From NCBI GenBank assembly GCA_946482075.1, contig CAMLQG010000033.1, positions 1 to 31,106 on the forward strand: 31,106 nucleotides of DNA. Reading direction: 5' to 3'. This document shows positions 7,774-14,742 of the stretch, in pieces. The DNA comes from an uncultured Erythrobacteraceae bacterium. Its GTDB lineage: Bacteria > Pseudomonadota > Alphaproteobacteria > Sphingomonadales > Sphingomonadaceae. The position numbers were made by a program, and so were the translations under genes. How positions within the stretch are numbered: position 1 is the stretch's first letter; the number at the start of each line of letters is the position of its first letter. A model generated the notes under the pieces. It was given only the letters and a program-made list of their open reading frames with translations, made no database searches and was not told the origin of the DNA.

Positions 7774-9414
7774 ATGAGCGATCTCGTTCCAGCAGGCAAT
7801 CACGGCGGCCAGGGGTCGCCTCTTGCCGTTCTGACCGATCCGGCCGGCGGCAGCGCCTTCTCGCGGGTCCGCAGCTTCACCGACCAGCCGGCTATCCGCC
7901 GCGCCTTGCCGTGGTTCGGCGGCGTGGCGGCGATCGGCGCGCTGGCGCTGACCTATGTCGTGCTTTCGCCCGCGCCGCAGCGCACGCTCTATACGCAGCT
8001 CGACGACGGACAGCGCGCGAGCGTGGTGACCGCTCTCGACAAGGCAGCGATCCCCTACAGGATCGACAACAACAGCGGCTCGCTCTCGGTGAACGAGGAG
8101 GACCTCTACCGCGCCCGCATGGTCGTCGCTTCCGATGGCGCATTGTCCACGCCGGAAAGCGGGATCGAGCTGCTCGATACGCTTCCGCTGGGCGCCAGCC
8201 GCACGATGGAAGGCGAACGCCTGCGCGCCGCGCGAGAACGCGAACTGATGCTCACGATCAAGGAGATCGATGGTGTGGAAAGCGTGCGCGTGCATCTGGC
8301 CGAACCCGAACAGTCGGTCTTCGTTCGCGACAGTTCCCCGCCATCCGCCTCCGTCATGCTGCGCCTTGCCAATGGCCGTCAGCTCAACGACAGCCAGGTG
8401 GTGGCGATCTCCAATCTCGTCGCCAATTCGGTATCCGGCCTTTCGGTGGATGATGTCCGCATCGTCGACCAGCATGGCCGCCTGCTCTCGCAGAAGGCAG
8501 GCAAAGACGCGGACGGGCTCGAACTGCAGGCGCGGATGGAGGAAAAGCTCCGCGCGCAGGTCAACCAGCTGCTGACGCCGGTGATGGGCGCGGAGAACTT
8601 CTCCAGCGAAATCCAGGTCGAACTCGACATGGAGGAGCGCACCGCCGCACGCGAAAGCTACGACAAGGAAGGCGTGGTCCGCCAGGAGACCGAGGAAACC
8701 TCGAACTCCGCCGGCGCCGGCGCCGCGGTCGGCGTGCCGGGCGTGCTTTCCAACACCCCGCCGCCGCCCTCCACCGCCCAGCCCGGTGCGCCCGAAGGTA
8801 CGCCCGCACCGGCTGCAACGCCGGCCGCCGCGCCGACTACCCAGGGTGAAAGCCGCGCCTCGCGCACTTATGAGCTGGGCCGCGAAGTGGCCGTCACCAA
8901 TAGCGGCCCGGGCCAGATCAAGCGCCTGTCCGTCGCGGTGGTTCTGAGCGCCGAAGCGATGAAGAAGGCCAAGGCGGCCGATATCGACAAGCTCAAGGCG
9001 CTGGTGGGCGCAGCCGTGGGTGCCAATCCCACACGCGGCGACCAGGTGGAAGTCATGGTCCGCAGCTTCAAGGTCGCCGAAGCGGAAGAGCCGGCTTTCT
9101 ATGAAACCGCTTGGTTCGCCACGGTACTGCGCAACGTGGTCGCCCTGATCGGCGTGCTGCTCGTGCTGCTGCTCGGCGTCCGTCCACTGCTGCGCATGTT
9201 GAAGAACAACGCGTCCAAGCCCGATCCAATGGATATCCTCCCGCTGTCGCCCAAGAAGGACGATAGCGATGGCGGTCCGGTGCCCGATGCGCTGGACCGT
9301 TCGCTGCTCAACCGCCAGGTCGGCGCGGCGCAGAAGATCGTCGACGAACGGCCTGACCGTGCGGTGATCGCGCTCAGGCAGATGCTCAGCCAGCAACCGG
9401 GTGCGCAATCATGA
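7774..9414 (+). CDS. fliF: Flagellar MS-ring protein FliF
   Basis: 546 residues, usual for FliF. An N-terminal membrane helix (WFGGVAAIGALALTYVVL, about 47-64) is followed by the YscJ/FliF ring-building domain (LYTQLDDGQRASVVTALDKA, DTLPLGASRTMEGERLR, VRVHLAEPEQSVFVRD). Next come a second ring domain, an Ala/Pro-rich loop (about 320-355) and a second membrane helix (VLRNVVALIGVLLVLLLGV, about 452-470). A cytoplasmic tail that binds FliG ends in VDERPDRAVIALRQMLSQ. The protein forms the MS ring, the first flagellar structure assembled in the inner membrane. It starts four bases after fliE, with a G-rich ribosome-binding site in the end of fliE, and overlaps fliG by four bases (ATGA). Confidence 0.97.
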   Translation: MSDLVPAGNHGGQGSPLAVLTDPAGGSAFSRVRSFTDQPAIRRALPWFGGVAAIGALALTYVVLSPAPQRTLYTQLDDGQRASVVTALDKAAIPYRIDNNSGSLSVNEEDLYRARMVVASDGALSTPESGIELLDTLPLGASRTMEGERLRAARERELMLTIKEIDGVESVRVHLAEPEQSVFVRDSSPPSASVMLRLANGRQLNDSQVVAISNLVANSVSGLSVDDVRIVDQHGRLLSQKAGKDADGLELQARMEEKLRAQVNQLLTPVMGAENFSSEIQVELDMEERTAARESYDKEGVVRQETEETSNSAGAGAAVGVPGVLSNTPPPPSTAQPGAPEGTPAPAATPAAAPTTQGESRASRTYELGREVAVTNSGPGQIKRLSVAVVLSAEAMKKAKAADIDKLKALVGAAVGANPTRGDQVEVMVRSFKVAEAEEPAFYETAWFATVLRNVVALIGVLLVLLLGVRPLLRMLKNNASKPDPMDILPLSPKKDDSDGGPVPDALDRSLLNRQVGAAQKIVDERPDRAVIALRQMLSQQPGAQS

Positions 9415-10427
9415 ACGCTGTAAGGGAACTCGATCCCGCCGGCCGCGCTGCCGTGATGGTAATGCTGCTGGACGAAAGCCAGGCGACGCAGATCCTCGGG
9501 CAATTGGAGCCCGACGAGCTGCGCATACTGGGCGAGCGCATGTGTGCGCTGGGCGATATCGATCCGACCACGATCTCGAAGACCGTGAGCGATTTCCTGA
9601 CCCGCACCCAGCATGATGGCATGCCCGCATCCGACCGCGTGCGTCAGGTGGAAAACCTGATGGCCGGCGCCGTGGGTGAGATGAAGGCGTCCAATATCAT
9701 GCGCTCGATCAGCCTGCCCTCCGCTGGCCGCAAGACCTCCTCGCTCGAGCTTGCCAGATGGCTCGATCCCGAAGTTCTCGCCCCGCTGATCGATGGCGAA
9801 CATCCGCAGACCATCGCCGTGCTGATGGTGCAGATCGATCCGCAGGTCGCGGCCCGCGTGCTCCATTCGCTGCCCGACCAGCTCCAGTCCGAAGTCGTCC
9901 ACCGCGTGGCGACACTGGGCGCGGTATCCGGCGAAGCGATCGCGATGCTGGAAGAGCTGCTGTCCCAGAAGATCGCCCAAACCCACGGCTCCCTGCCCTT
10001 GCAGCTGGGCGGACCGGCCGATGCGGCCGAGATCATCAACAAGTCGGGCAAGATGGTCGAAAAGCAGGTCATGTCCCACCTCACCCGCGTAGATCGCGCG
10101 CTCGCGCGCAGGATCGAGAGCGAGATGTTCCGCTTCGAACACCTCTTCGTGCTCGACGGCCAGTCGATGGGCGCCCTGCTGCGTGAAGTGGACAGCGAGA
10201 CGCTGGTCGATGCGCTCAAGGGCACGCCGGAAGGCGACCGCGAAATGTTCTTCGCCGCCATGTCGAGCCGTGCGGCCGATGGCGTGCGTGACGAGATCGA
10301 CAATCGCGGCCGGATCAAGATGGCCGAAGTCGAAGCCGCGCAGAAGGCGATGATCGACGTCGCCCGCCGCCTGGCCGCCGATGGCGCGATTGCCTTCGGC
10401 TCGGGCGGAGACGACGATTATGTCTAG
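9411..10427 (+). CDS. fliG: Flagellar motor switch protein FliG
   Basis: 338 residues. N-terminal domain motifs (AAVMVMLLDESQATQILGQL) bind FliF. The middle domain contains WLDPEVLAPLIDGEHPQTIAVLMVQID, with the EHPQ element contacting FliM, here within residues about 120-150. The C-terminal domain has the charged torque helix (DSETLVDALKGTPEGDREMF) and MSSRAADGVRDEIDNRGRIK, where FliG meets the MotA stator. All three domains appear intact. It overlaps fliF by four bases, and its stop lies inside the first codons of fliH (eight-base overlap). Secure. Confidence 0.97.
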   Translation: MNAVRELDPAGRAAVMVMLLDESQATQILGQLEPDELRILGERMCALGDIDPTTISKTVSDFLTRTQHDGMPASDRVRQVENLMAGAVGEMKASNIMRSISLPSAGRKTSSLELARWLDPEVLAPLIDGEHPQTIAVLMVQIDPQVAARVLHSLPDQLQSEVVHRVATLGAVSGEAIAMLEELLSQKIAQTHGSLPLQLGGPADAAEIINKSGKMVEKQVMSHLTRVDRALARRIESEMFRFEHLFVLDGQSMGALLREVDSETLVDALKGTPEGDREMFFAAMSSRAADGVRDEIDNRGRIKMAEVEAAQKAMIDVARRLAADGAIAFGSGGDDDYV

Positions 10428-10992
10428 CCTTCCGAGGGACTTCTTCGAACCGCGCGCGGGTTTCGCGCGCGATATCCGTTTCGCGCCTTTCACGATCGAA
10501 GCGACGCCGGAACCCAGGAACGACGATCCGATCTCCCAAGCTTTCGCCGATGGTTACATGAAGGGCGCGGAGGAAACGCTGCTCCAGGCCCGCGTCACCG
10601 CGGCCGAGGAAGCCGCGGCGCGTGGGCGTATCGAAACCGCGCTGGACAGGCTGGGCGAAGCGGAGACGCTGCGGCTAGAGGAACGCCTGCGCGAAACCGT
10701 GCTGGCGCTGTGCCAGGAAGCGATGGCGCCCCTCGCGATCGATCCCACAGGGTTGAGGGCCCGTATTCGCAAGGCGCTCGATCTGCTGCGCCGCGCGGAG
10801 GATGACCGTATCCTGCGCCTCCACCCGGAAGATCTCGCGCTGGTCGCCGATCGCCTGCCCGATGGCCTCAAGGTCGAACCCGATCCAGCGCTGCAACGCG
10901 GCGGGCTGCGGATCGAGACCGCCGAAGGCGGCGTGGAGGACGGTCCGGAGCAATGGCGCCGCGCCATCGCGGAAGCACTGCGCCTATGCTGA
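10420..10992 (+). CDS. fliH: Flagellar assembly protein FliH (export ATPase regulator), divergent
   Basis: 190 residues from the ATG at 10420, which gives MSSLPRDFFEPR and overlaps the fliG stop; a start at 10381 would lie deep inside fliG and is unlikely. The middle is a charged, alanine-rich helical region (about 45-95), as in the FliH/YscL stalk. The C-terminal part (ALCQEAMAPLAIDPTGLRAR, RILRLHPEDLALVADRLPDG, GGLRIETAEGGVEDGPEQWR) resembles the FliH domain that binds the FliI ATPase. FliH holds FliI at the export gate. Sequence similarity to FliH is modest, so the name rests partly on its position between fliG and fliI. Its stop lies within what was probably the original fliI start (ATGCTGA). 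Confidence 0.85.
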   Translation: MSSLPRDFFEPRAGFARDIRFAPFTIEATPEPRNDDPISQAFADGYMKGAEETLLQARVTAAEEAAARGRIETALDRLGEAETLRLEERLRETVLALCQEAMAPLAIDPTGLRARIRKALDLLRRAEDDRILRLHPEDLALVADRLPDGLKVEPDPALQRGGLRIETAEGGVEDGPEQWRRAIAEALRLC

Positions 10993-11154
10993 AACGCTTC
11001 GATTGGAGTGGACGCGCAACACACTCCCCTCCCCTGAAGGGGAGGGGCTGGGGGTGGGGCCTGTCCTTTGCATCCAGCATCGGCGAGTGGGGAGAGGCCC
11101 CACCCCCTACCCCCTACCCTGAAGGGGAGGGGAATTTATGCTGAAGCGCTTCGA
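10985..11154 (+). repeat. 18-base direct repeat (10985-11002 and 11137-11154) flanking the insert between fliH and fliI
   Basis: tatgctgaaacgcttcga (10985-11002) and tatgctgaagcgcttcga (11137-11154) match at 17 of 18 positions. Each contains an ATG followed by codons for Leu-Lys-Arg-Phe. The right copy is the present fliI start; the left copy overlaps the fliH stop as ATGCTGA. The simplest reading is that about 134 bases were inserted at an original seven-base fliH/fliI overlap and duplicated the target, leaving both genes intact. Confidence 0.85.
11024..11132. repeat. GC-rich palindromic repeat element (REP/MITE-like) inside the fliH-fliI junction
   Basis: Three stems are visible. Left hairpin: cccctcccc (11026-11034), loop TGAA, ggggagggg (11039-11047). 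Right hairpin: cccctaccc (11111-11119), loop TGAA, ggggagggg (11124-11132). A closing stem pairs gggggtggggcc (11050-11061) with ggccccaccccc (11097-11108). The whole could fold into a three-armed structure on either strand. It contains no transposase gene. The motif cccctgaagggg is, from memory, common between genes in sphingomonads, and a partial copy seems present at 5012-5033. The right hairpin ends four bases before the fliI ATG region and supplies its ribosome-binding site. Confidence 0.82.
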
Positions 11155-12466
11155 AGCGATCCTTTCCGCCCTGCCGTCGGACCCGATCGAGCTCAATCCG
11201 CGGCGCTATGGGCTGCTGTCCGCCTGCGATGGCGGCTTGCTGGAAGTCAGCGGCCTGTCCGTGCCGGTCGGTTCGCTGTGCCATGTGGCGCAGGGCCGTC
11301 AGGCGCTCACCGCCGAAGTGATCGGCTTCCGCAACGGCCGCACGATCATGATGCTGCTGGGCGACACGGTATCGCTCCGCCCCGGCTCGCGCGTCTATCC
11401 CGGCGGCACCCCGGGTATGGTCGGCGTGGGCGAACGTTTCCTCGGCCGCGCGGTCGATGGCGAAGGCAAGCCGATCGACGGGCGCGAACCCGTCCGCGCC
11501 GATGAACAATGGCCCGTGGGCGGCATGCGCGTGGGCGCGCTCGACCGCACCCGCGTGCGCGAACCGTTCGACACCGGAATCCGCTCGCTCAATGCGCTCA
11601 CCACGTTCGGCATCGGCCAGCGCGTGGGCATCATGGCGGGCTCGGGCGTCGGCAAGTCCGTCCTGATCGACATGGTCGCCAATGGCGCGGAAGCCGATAT
11701 CGTGGTCGCCGGCCTGATCGGCGAGCGCGCGCGCGAAGTCTCGGACTTCGTGGAACGCCACATGATCGGCGCCAGGCGCGAACGGACCATCGTGGTCGCC
11801 GTGCCGGCCGATCATGCGCCCAATCTGCGCCTGCGCGGCGCGATGCTCGCCACCAGCCTTGCGGAATATTTCCGCGCCAAGGGCAAGCGCGTGCTCCTCA
11901 TTCTCGACAGCCTTACCCGCGTGGCGCATGCCGCGCGCGAGATCGCGCTGCTGCTGGGGGAACCCGGCGCGGCGCGCGGCTATCCTCCTTCCGCCCTGTC
12001 CACGATCACCAAGCTGGTCGAGCGCGCGGGCAATTCCGGCCAGTCGGGCGGCTCGATCACCGGGCTCTACACCGTGCTGGCCGATGGCGACAATCAGGAC
12101 GACCCGGTGGTGGACACCGCGCGGTCGATCCTGGACGGGCACATCGTCCTCTCGCGCGATCTCGCGCAACGGGGGCAATATCCGGCGGTCGATGTGCCCG
12201 CATCCCTGAGTCGCGTGATGGCCGACATCACCGGCGCTGAGCACCAGCAGTTCGCCCGGAGCTTCCGCGCGCTGATGGCGAGTTACGAGGCCAATCGCGA
12301 TCTCGTGCTGATGGGCGCCTATCGCGCGGGCGCCGACCCGCAGCTGGACCGCGCCATCGCCAAGCAGCAGGCGCTGGTCGCTTTCCTCTGCCAGTCCGGC
12401 AGGGAATCCATCTCCTATGAAGACAGCGTGCGCGAGCTGGCGGAATTGTTGAGCGATGAAGGTTGA
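11138..12466 (+). CDS. fliI: Flagellum-specific export ATPase FliI
   Basis: 442 residues, normal for FliI. The nucleotide-binding fold has Walker A GSGVGKS (about 168-174), VVAGLIGERAREVSDF, the Walker B region RVLLILDSLTRVAHAAREIA, and GYPPSALSTITKLVERAG. GSITGLYTVLADGDNQDDP, DTARSILDGHIVLSR and YPAVDVPASLSRVM are family hallmarks. FliI is the F1-ATPase-like hexamer that, with FliH and FliJ, energises substrate entry to the export gate. Unlike the rest of the operon it is separated from its upstream gene, by 145 bases of inserted repeat. The start at 11138 is preceded by GGGGAGGGG from the repeat, a very strong though somewhat distant Shine-Dalgarno match. It overlaps fliJ by 11 bases. Confidence 0.97.
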   Translation: MLKRFEAILSALPSDPIELNPRRYGLLSACDGGLLEVSGLSVPVGSLCHVAQGRQALTAEVIGFRNGRTIMMLLGDTVSLRPGSRVYPGGTPGMVGVGERFLGRAVDGEGKPIDGREPVRADEQWPVGGMRVGALDRTRVREPFDTGIRSLNALTTFGIGQRVGIMAGSGVGKSVLIDMVANGAEADIVVAGLIGERAREVSDFVERHMIGARRERTIVVAVPADHAPNLRLRGAMLATSLAEYFRAKGKRVLLILDSLTRVAHAAREIALLLGEPGAARGYPPSALSTITKLVERAGNSGQSGGSITGLYTVLADGDNQDDPVVDTARSILDGHIVLSRDLAQRGQYPAVDVPASLSRVMADITGAEHQQFARSFRALMASYEANRDLVLMGAYRAGADPQLDRAIAKQQALVAFLCQSGRESISYEDSVRELAELLSDEG

Positions 12467-12878
12467 GGAACAGCGCCTCAAGCGCCTGCGCCGGCTGGAA
12501 AAGGTTCGCGCCATCGCCAAGCAGACGCTGGCGGCCGAAACCGCGCAGGCGGAAGGCACGCTGGCCCAGCTGACCGCGTTGACCGACCGGACGCGCAAGC
12601 TGGCGGATGACTATGCCACCCGCAGCGATGCGGTGGACGGCCAGGCGCTGCGCCAGAACGCGCGCTTCGTATCCGGCCTCTACCGGATCGCGGCCTCCGC
12701 GGGCCTCGACGCCAACAACGCCCGCGTCCATGCGGATCGCAAGCTGGCGGAACTCGCCGCGGCCGAGCGCCGCCGCGCAGCGGTGGAACAGCGCGCCGAC
12801 AATGAAGCGCGCGCCATCGTGAAACGGACAGAAAGTCCCGTATCTTCAGCCAGAAAGAGAATCTGGCACGGTACTTGA
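12456..12878 (+). CDS. fliJ: Flagellar export protein FliJ (coiled-coil stalk)
   Basis: 140 residues, predicted almost entirely helical and highly charged. The N-terminus MKVEEQRLKRLRRLEKVRAI and the central heptad-like pattern rich in Ala, Glu and Arg fit FliJ, the gamma-subunit-like stalk of the export ATPase. Sequence is poorly conserved in this family, so the position between fliI and fliK carries much of the weight. The start lies 11 bases inside fliI. The last codons overlap a strong sigma-54 promoter match (12864-12879), so the end of this gene doubles as a regulatory region for fliK. Confidence 0.85.
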   Translation: MKVEEQRLKRLRRLEKVRAIAKQTLAAETAQAEGTLAQLTALTDRTRKLADDYATRSDAVDGQALRQNARFVSGLYRIAASAGLDANNARVHADRKLAELAAAERRRAAVEQRADNEARAIVKRTESPVSSARKRIWHGT

Positions 12879-12879
12879 A
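12864..12879 (+). promoter_or_regulatory. Sigma-54 (RpoN) promoter upstream of fliK
   Basis: TGGCACGGTACTTGAA matches the consensus TGGCACG-N4-TTGC at 10 of 11 defined positions; the only departure is A for C at -12. The -24/-12 spacing is exact. Predicted start is near 12890, about 20 bases before the fliK ATG (12910), with a GAGG ribosome-binding site at 12901-12904. The region downstream is locally AT-rich (ataatatacc), unlike the rest of the operon. A sigma-54 activator is encoded at the operon head. Confidence 0.72.
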
Positions 12880-12909
12880 TAATATACCTCGGCAGCAATC
12901 GAGGTGTTC

Positions 12910-14112
12910 ATGATCCAGTTTTCCTCCCTTCCCGGCACCGTCCCGGCAAACCCCACGAAAGCGGCCCTTCCGGCTGCTGTCGAGGGCCTGTTTGCCGGCC
13001 TGCTGGAAGGCGAAATCGGACAGGAGCCGGCAAGCACCGGCAAGGATTTGCCGGAGGGTGGCAAGGATCTGCCGGCCGTTGCCGCTCCGATCGCCCTTCC
13101 CCTGCCGGTGAAGCTGCCGGCCCGCCTGAGCGAAACCACCTCGCCGGAACTTCTGTCGGTCGAGGAGCGCGGCACCATGCCCGTGCGCGACAGCGATGAG
13201 GGCCCTGCCGAGGACATGGTCGCCCCGGCCAAGTTTTTCCTCGATCCCATCATTCCCTTCGCCGCTCCGCCGCCGCCCGCTTCGCTGCCCGAAGCGACCG
13301 CGCAGGACGCCGAAACGCTGCCTACCGGCCGCGCCGCGCCGCAACCCGTGCCGGCTGCCAAGCCCGAACGAGCCGCGAAGCCCCAGGTCCAGCCGATCGG
13401 ACAGGTGGCCAAGCCGCTTCCCGTCCTTCCGACCATCGAAATACCGAAGACGATGGCCGAGCAGGCCGCCGATCCGCGCATCGCAAAGCTGGTGGTCTTT
13501 GCTCGACCCGTCGCCTCTCGCGAGTTCCGTGTCGAACTTGGCGTCGAAACGAAGCCGATGCCGGCCCTGAAGCTCGCCGAAGCGCTCGTAACCGACACGC
13601 AGCCTGCCGCCACTGTCGTTGCACCTTCCACCGATACTCCGGCCGCAATGCAGGCCCCCGCCGTGGCGCGCCTTGCCGATGCCAACGGCATCGCCCGCCC
13701 GCATGATTTTTCCGCACTGGTCGATCGCCTGGTGGAAGCGCGCAACGCGATGGCGCCGCAAGAAGCGACGATGACGGTCAAGCATGCCGAGTTCGGCGAC
13801 GTCTCGCTGCGCTTCACCCATCAGGACGGCGCGCTGTCGGTCTCGATGACCAGCCAGGACCCTGACTTCGACCGGGCCGTGAATGCCGCGATGCCGGCCG
13901 AGCGCGCGCAGAGCGATACGAACGGCCAGGCTGGAGCGCAGGGCAATCGCCGCGACGACGCTGGCGCGCGCGGCGCGGCCAATGCCGATGCCTCGGCCCG
14001 GGACGGAAACGCCCGCCGCGGCCATGACGCATCGGGTGACGAGATCGACCAGACCAATCCCGGCCAGGCCGCGCGGCAATCCGCCCCCAGCCGGGGCGGG
14101 ATCTTCGCCTGA
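12910..14112 (+). CDS. fliK: Flagellar hook-length control protein FliK
   Basis: 400 residues from the ATG at 12910 (a GTG at 12904 would add two residues), with GAGG upstream. The first ~270 residues are low-complexity, rich in Ala and Pro, as expected for the extended ruler part. The C-terminal Flg_hook-type domain is seen around LVDRLVEARNAMAPQEATMT, followed by VKHAEFGDVSLRF and DGALSVSMTSQDPDFDRAV (about 270-330). It is followed by a disordered tail rich in Asn, Ala and Arg. FliK measures the hook and switches the export gate, through FlhB, to filament substrates; FlhB is encoded 4 kb downstream. It probably has its own sigma-54 promoter, so ruler synthesis may be timed separately from the genes before it. 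Confidence 0.88.
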   Translation: MIQFSSLPGTVPANPTKAALPAAVEGLFAGLLEGEIGQEPASTGKDLPEGGKDLPAVAAPIALPLPVKLPARLSETTSPELLSVEERGTMPVRDSDEGPAEDMVAPAKFFLDPIIPFAAPPPPASLPEATAQDAETLPTGRAAPQPVPAAKPERAAKPQVQPIGQVAKPLPVLPTIEIPKTMAEQAADPRIAKLVVFARPVASREFRVELGVETKPMPALKLAEALVTDTQPAATVVAPSTDTPAAMQAPAVARLADANGIARPHDFSALVDRLVEARNAMAPQEATMTVKHAEFGDVSLRFTHQDGALSVSMTSQDPDFDRAVNAAMPAERAQSDTNGQAGAQGNRRDDAGARGAANADASARDGNARRGHDASGDEIDQTNPGQAARQSAPSRGGIFA

Positions 14113-14151
14113 GCGCAGCAACACAGATTTGAACAAGGGGGCATGCAAGAC

Positions 14152-14742
14152 ATGAGTGAACAGGAAAACGGCCAGGGCAAACCCAGGAAGAAGGGCAAGG
14201 GCCTGATCGTGAAGACGCTGGGCGGGGTCATCCTCGTCGGTGCGGGCGCAGGCGGCACCTATGGCCTCGTCGAGGCCGGGATGCTGGCCGGCGGCGCGCA
14301 CAAGACGGAAAAGGAGGACAACAATCCCCAGCTGGTCCTCAAGGGCCAGGAAGATCCCTTCGCCATCAAGGCGAAGGAAGGCGACGAAGCCCCGGCCGAC
14401 ATTCCCGGCGACGGCGGCAGCAAATACCGCACCGCCTATTACACCTTCTCCGACGAGTTCACCTCGAACCTGAAGAATTCCGCCGGCCTCATCCAGCTGA
14501 GCCTTGCCGCCTCCACCCATCGCGACGGCCGCGTGCTGATGTGGCTCAAGAAGCATGAGCTGGCCATCCGCTCGCGCATCCTGATCGAACTGGCCGATAC
14601 GCCGGAAGAGGACATCCTCACCCAGGACGGCAAGGTCCGCCTGCAGAAGCGCCTGACCGGCGCGATCAACGAAGTGCTGACCGGAGTCGAAGGCTTCGGC
14701 GGCGTGGACAACGTCTATTTCCGGAGCCTGCTGGTCCAATGA
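14152..14742 (+). CDS. fliL: Flagellar basal body-associated protein FliL
   Basis: 196 residues from the ATG at 14152; the in-frame ATG at 14143 would add three residues, but the AGGGGG site then lies only one base away. A lysine-rich cytoplasmic stretch precedes one membrane helix (LGGVILVGAGAGGTYGLVEA, about 24-43). The periplasmic domain has YYTFSDEFTSNLKNSAGLIQ, LSLAASTHRDGRVLMWLKKH, IRSRILIELADTPEEDI and the FliL-type end GGVDNVYFRSLLVQ. FliL surrounds the MotAB stator and raises torque or stabilises it. The stop overlaps the fliM start by four bases. Confidence 0.93.
   Translation: MSEQENGQGKPRKKGKGLIVKTLGGVILVGAGAGGTYGLVEAGMLAGGAHKTEKEDNNPQLVLKGQEDPFAIKAKEGDEAPADIPGDGGSKYRTAYYTFSDEFTSNLKNSAGLIQLSLAASTHRDGRVLMWLKKHELAIRSRILIELADTPEEDILTQDGKVRLQKRLTGAINEVLTGVEGFGGVDNVYFRSLLVQ

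Noticed and set aside
10986..11144. Short frame starting at the left ATG of the fliH/fliI repeat and running through the palindromic element (about 52 codons)
   Set aside because: It encodes only repeat-derived Gly/Pro/Arg sequence and ends just inside fliI; it is best seen as the disrupted ancestral start, not a gene.
12478..14739. 753-codon minus-strand frame opposite fliJ-fliK-fliL
   Set aside because: It spans three recognisable plus-strand genes and has no motif or ribosome-binding site of its own; GC-skewed third positions explain it.
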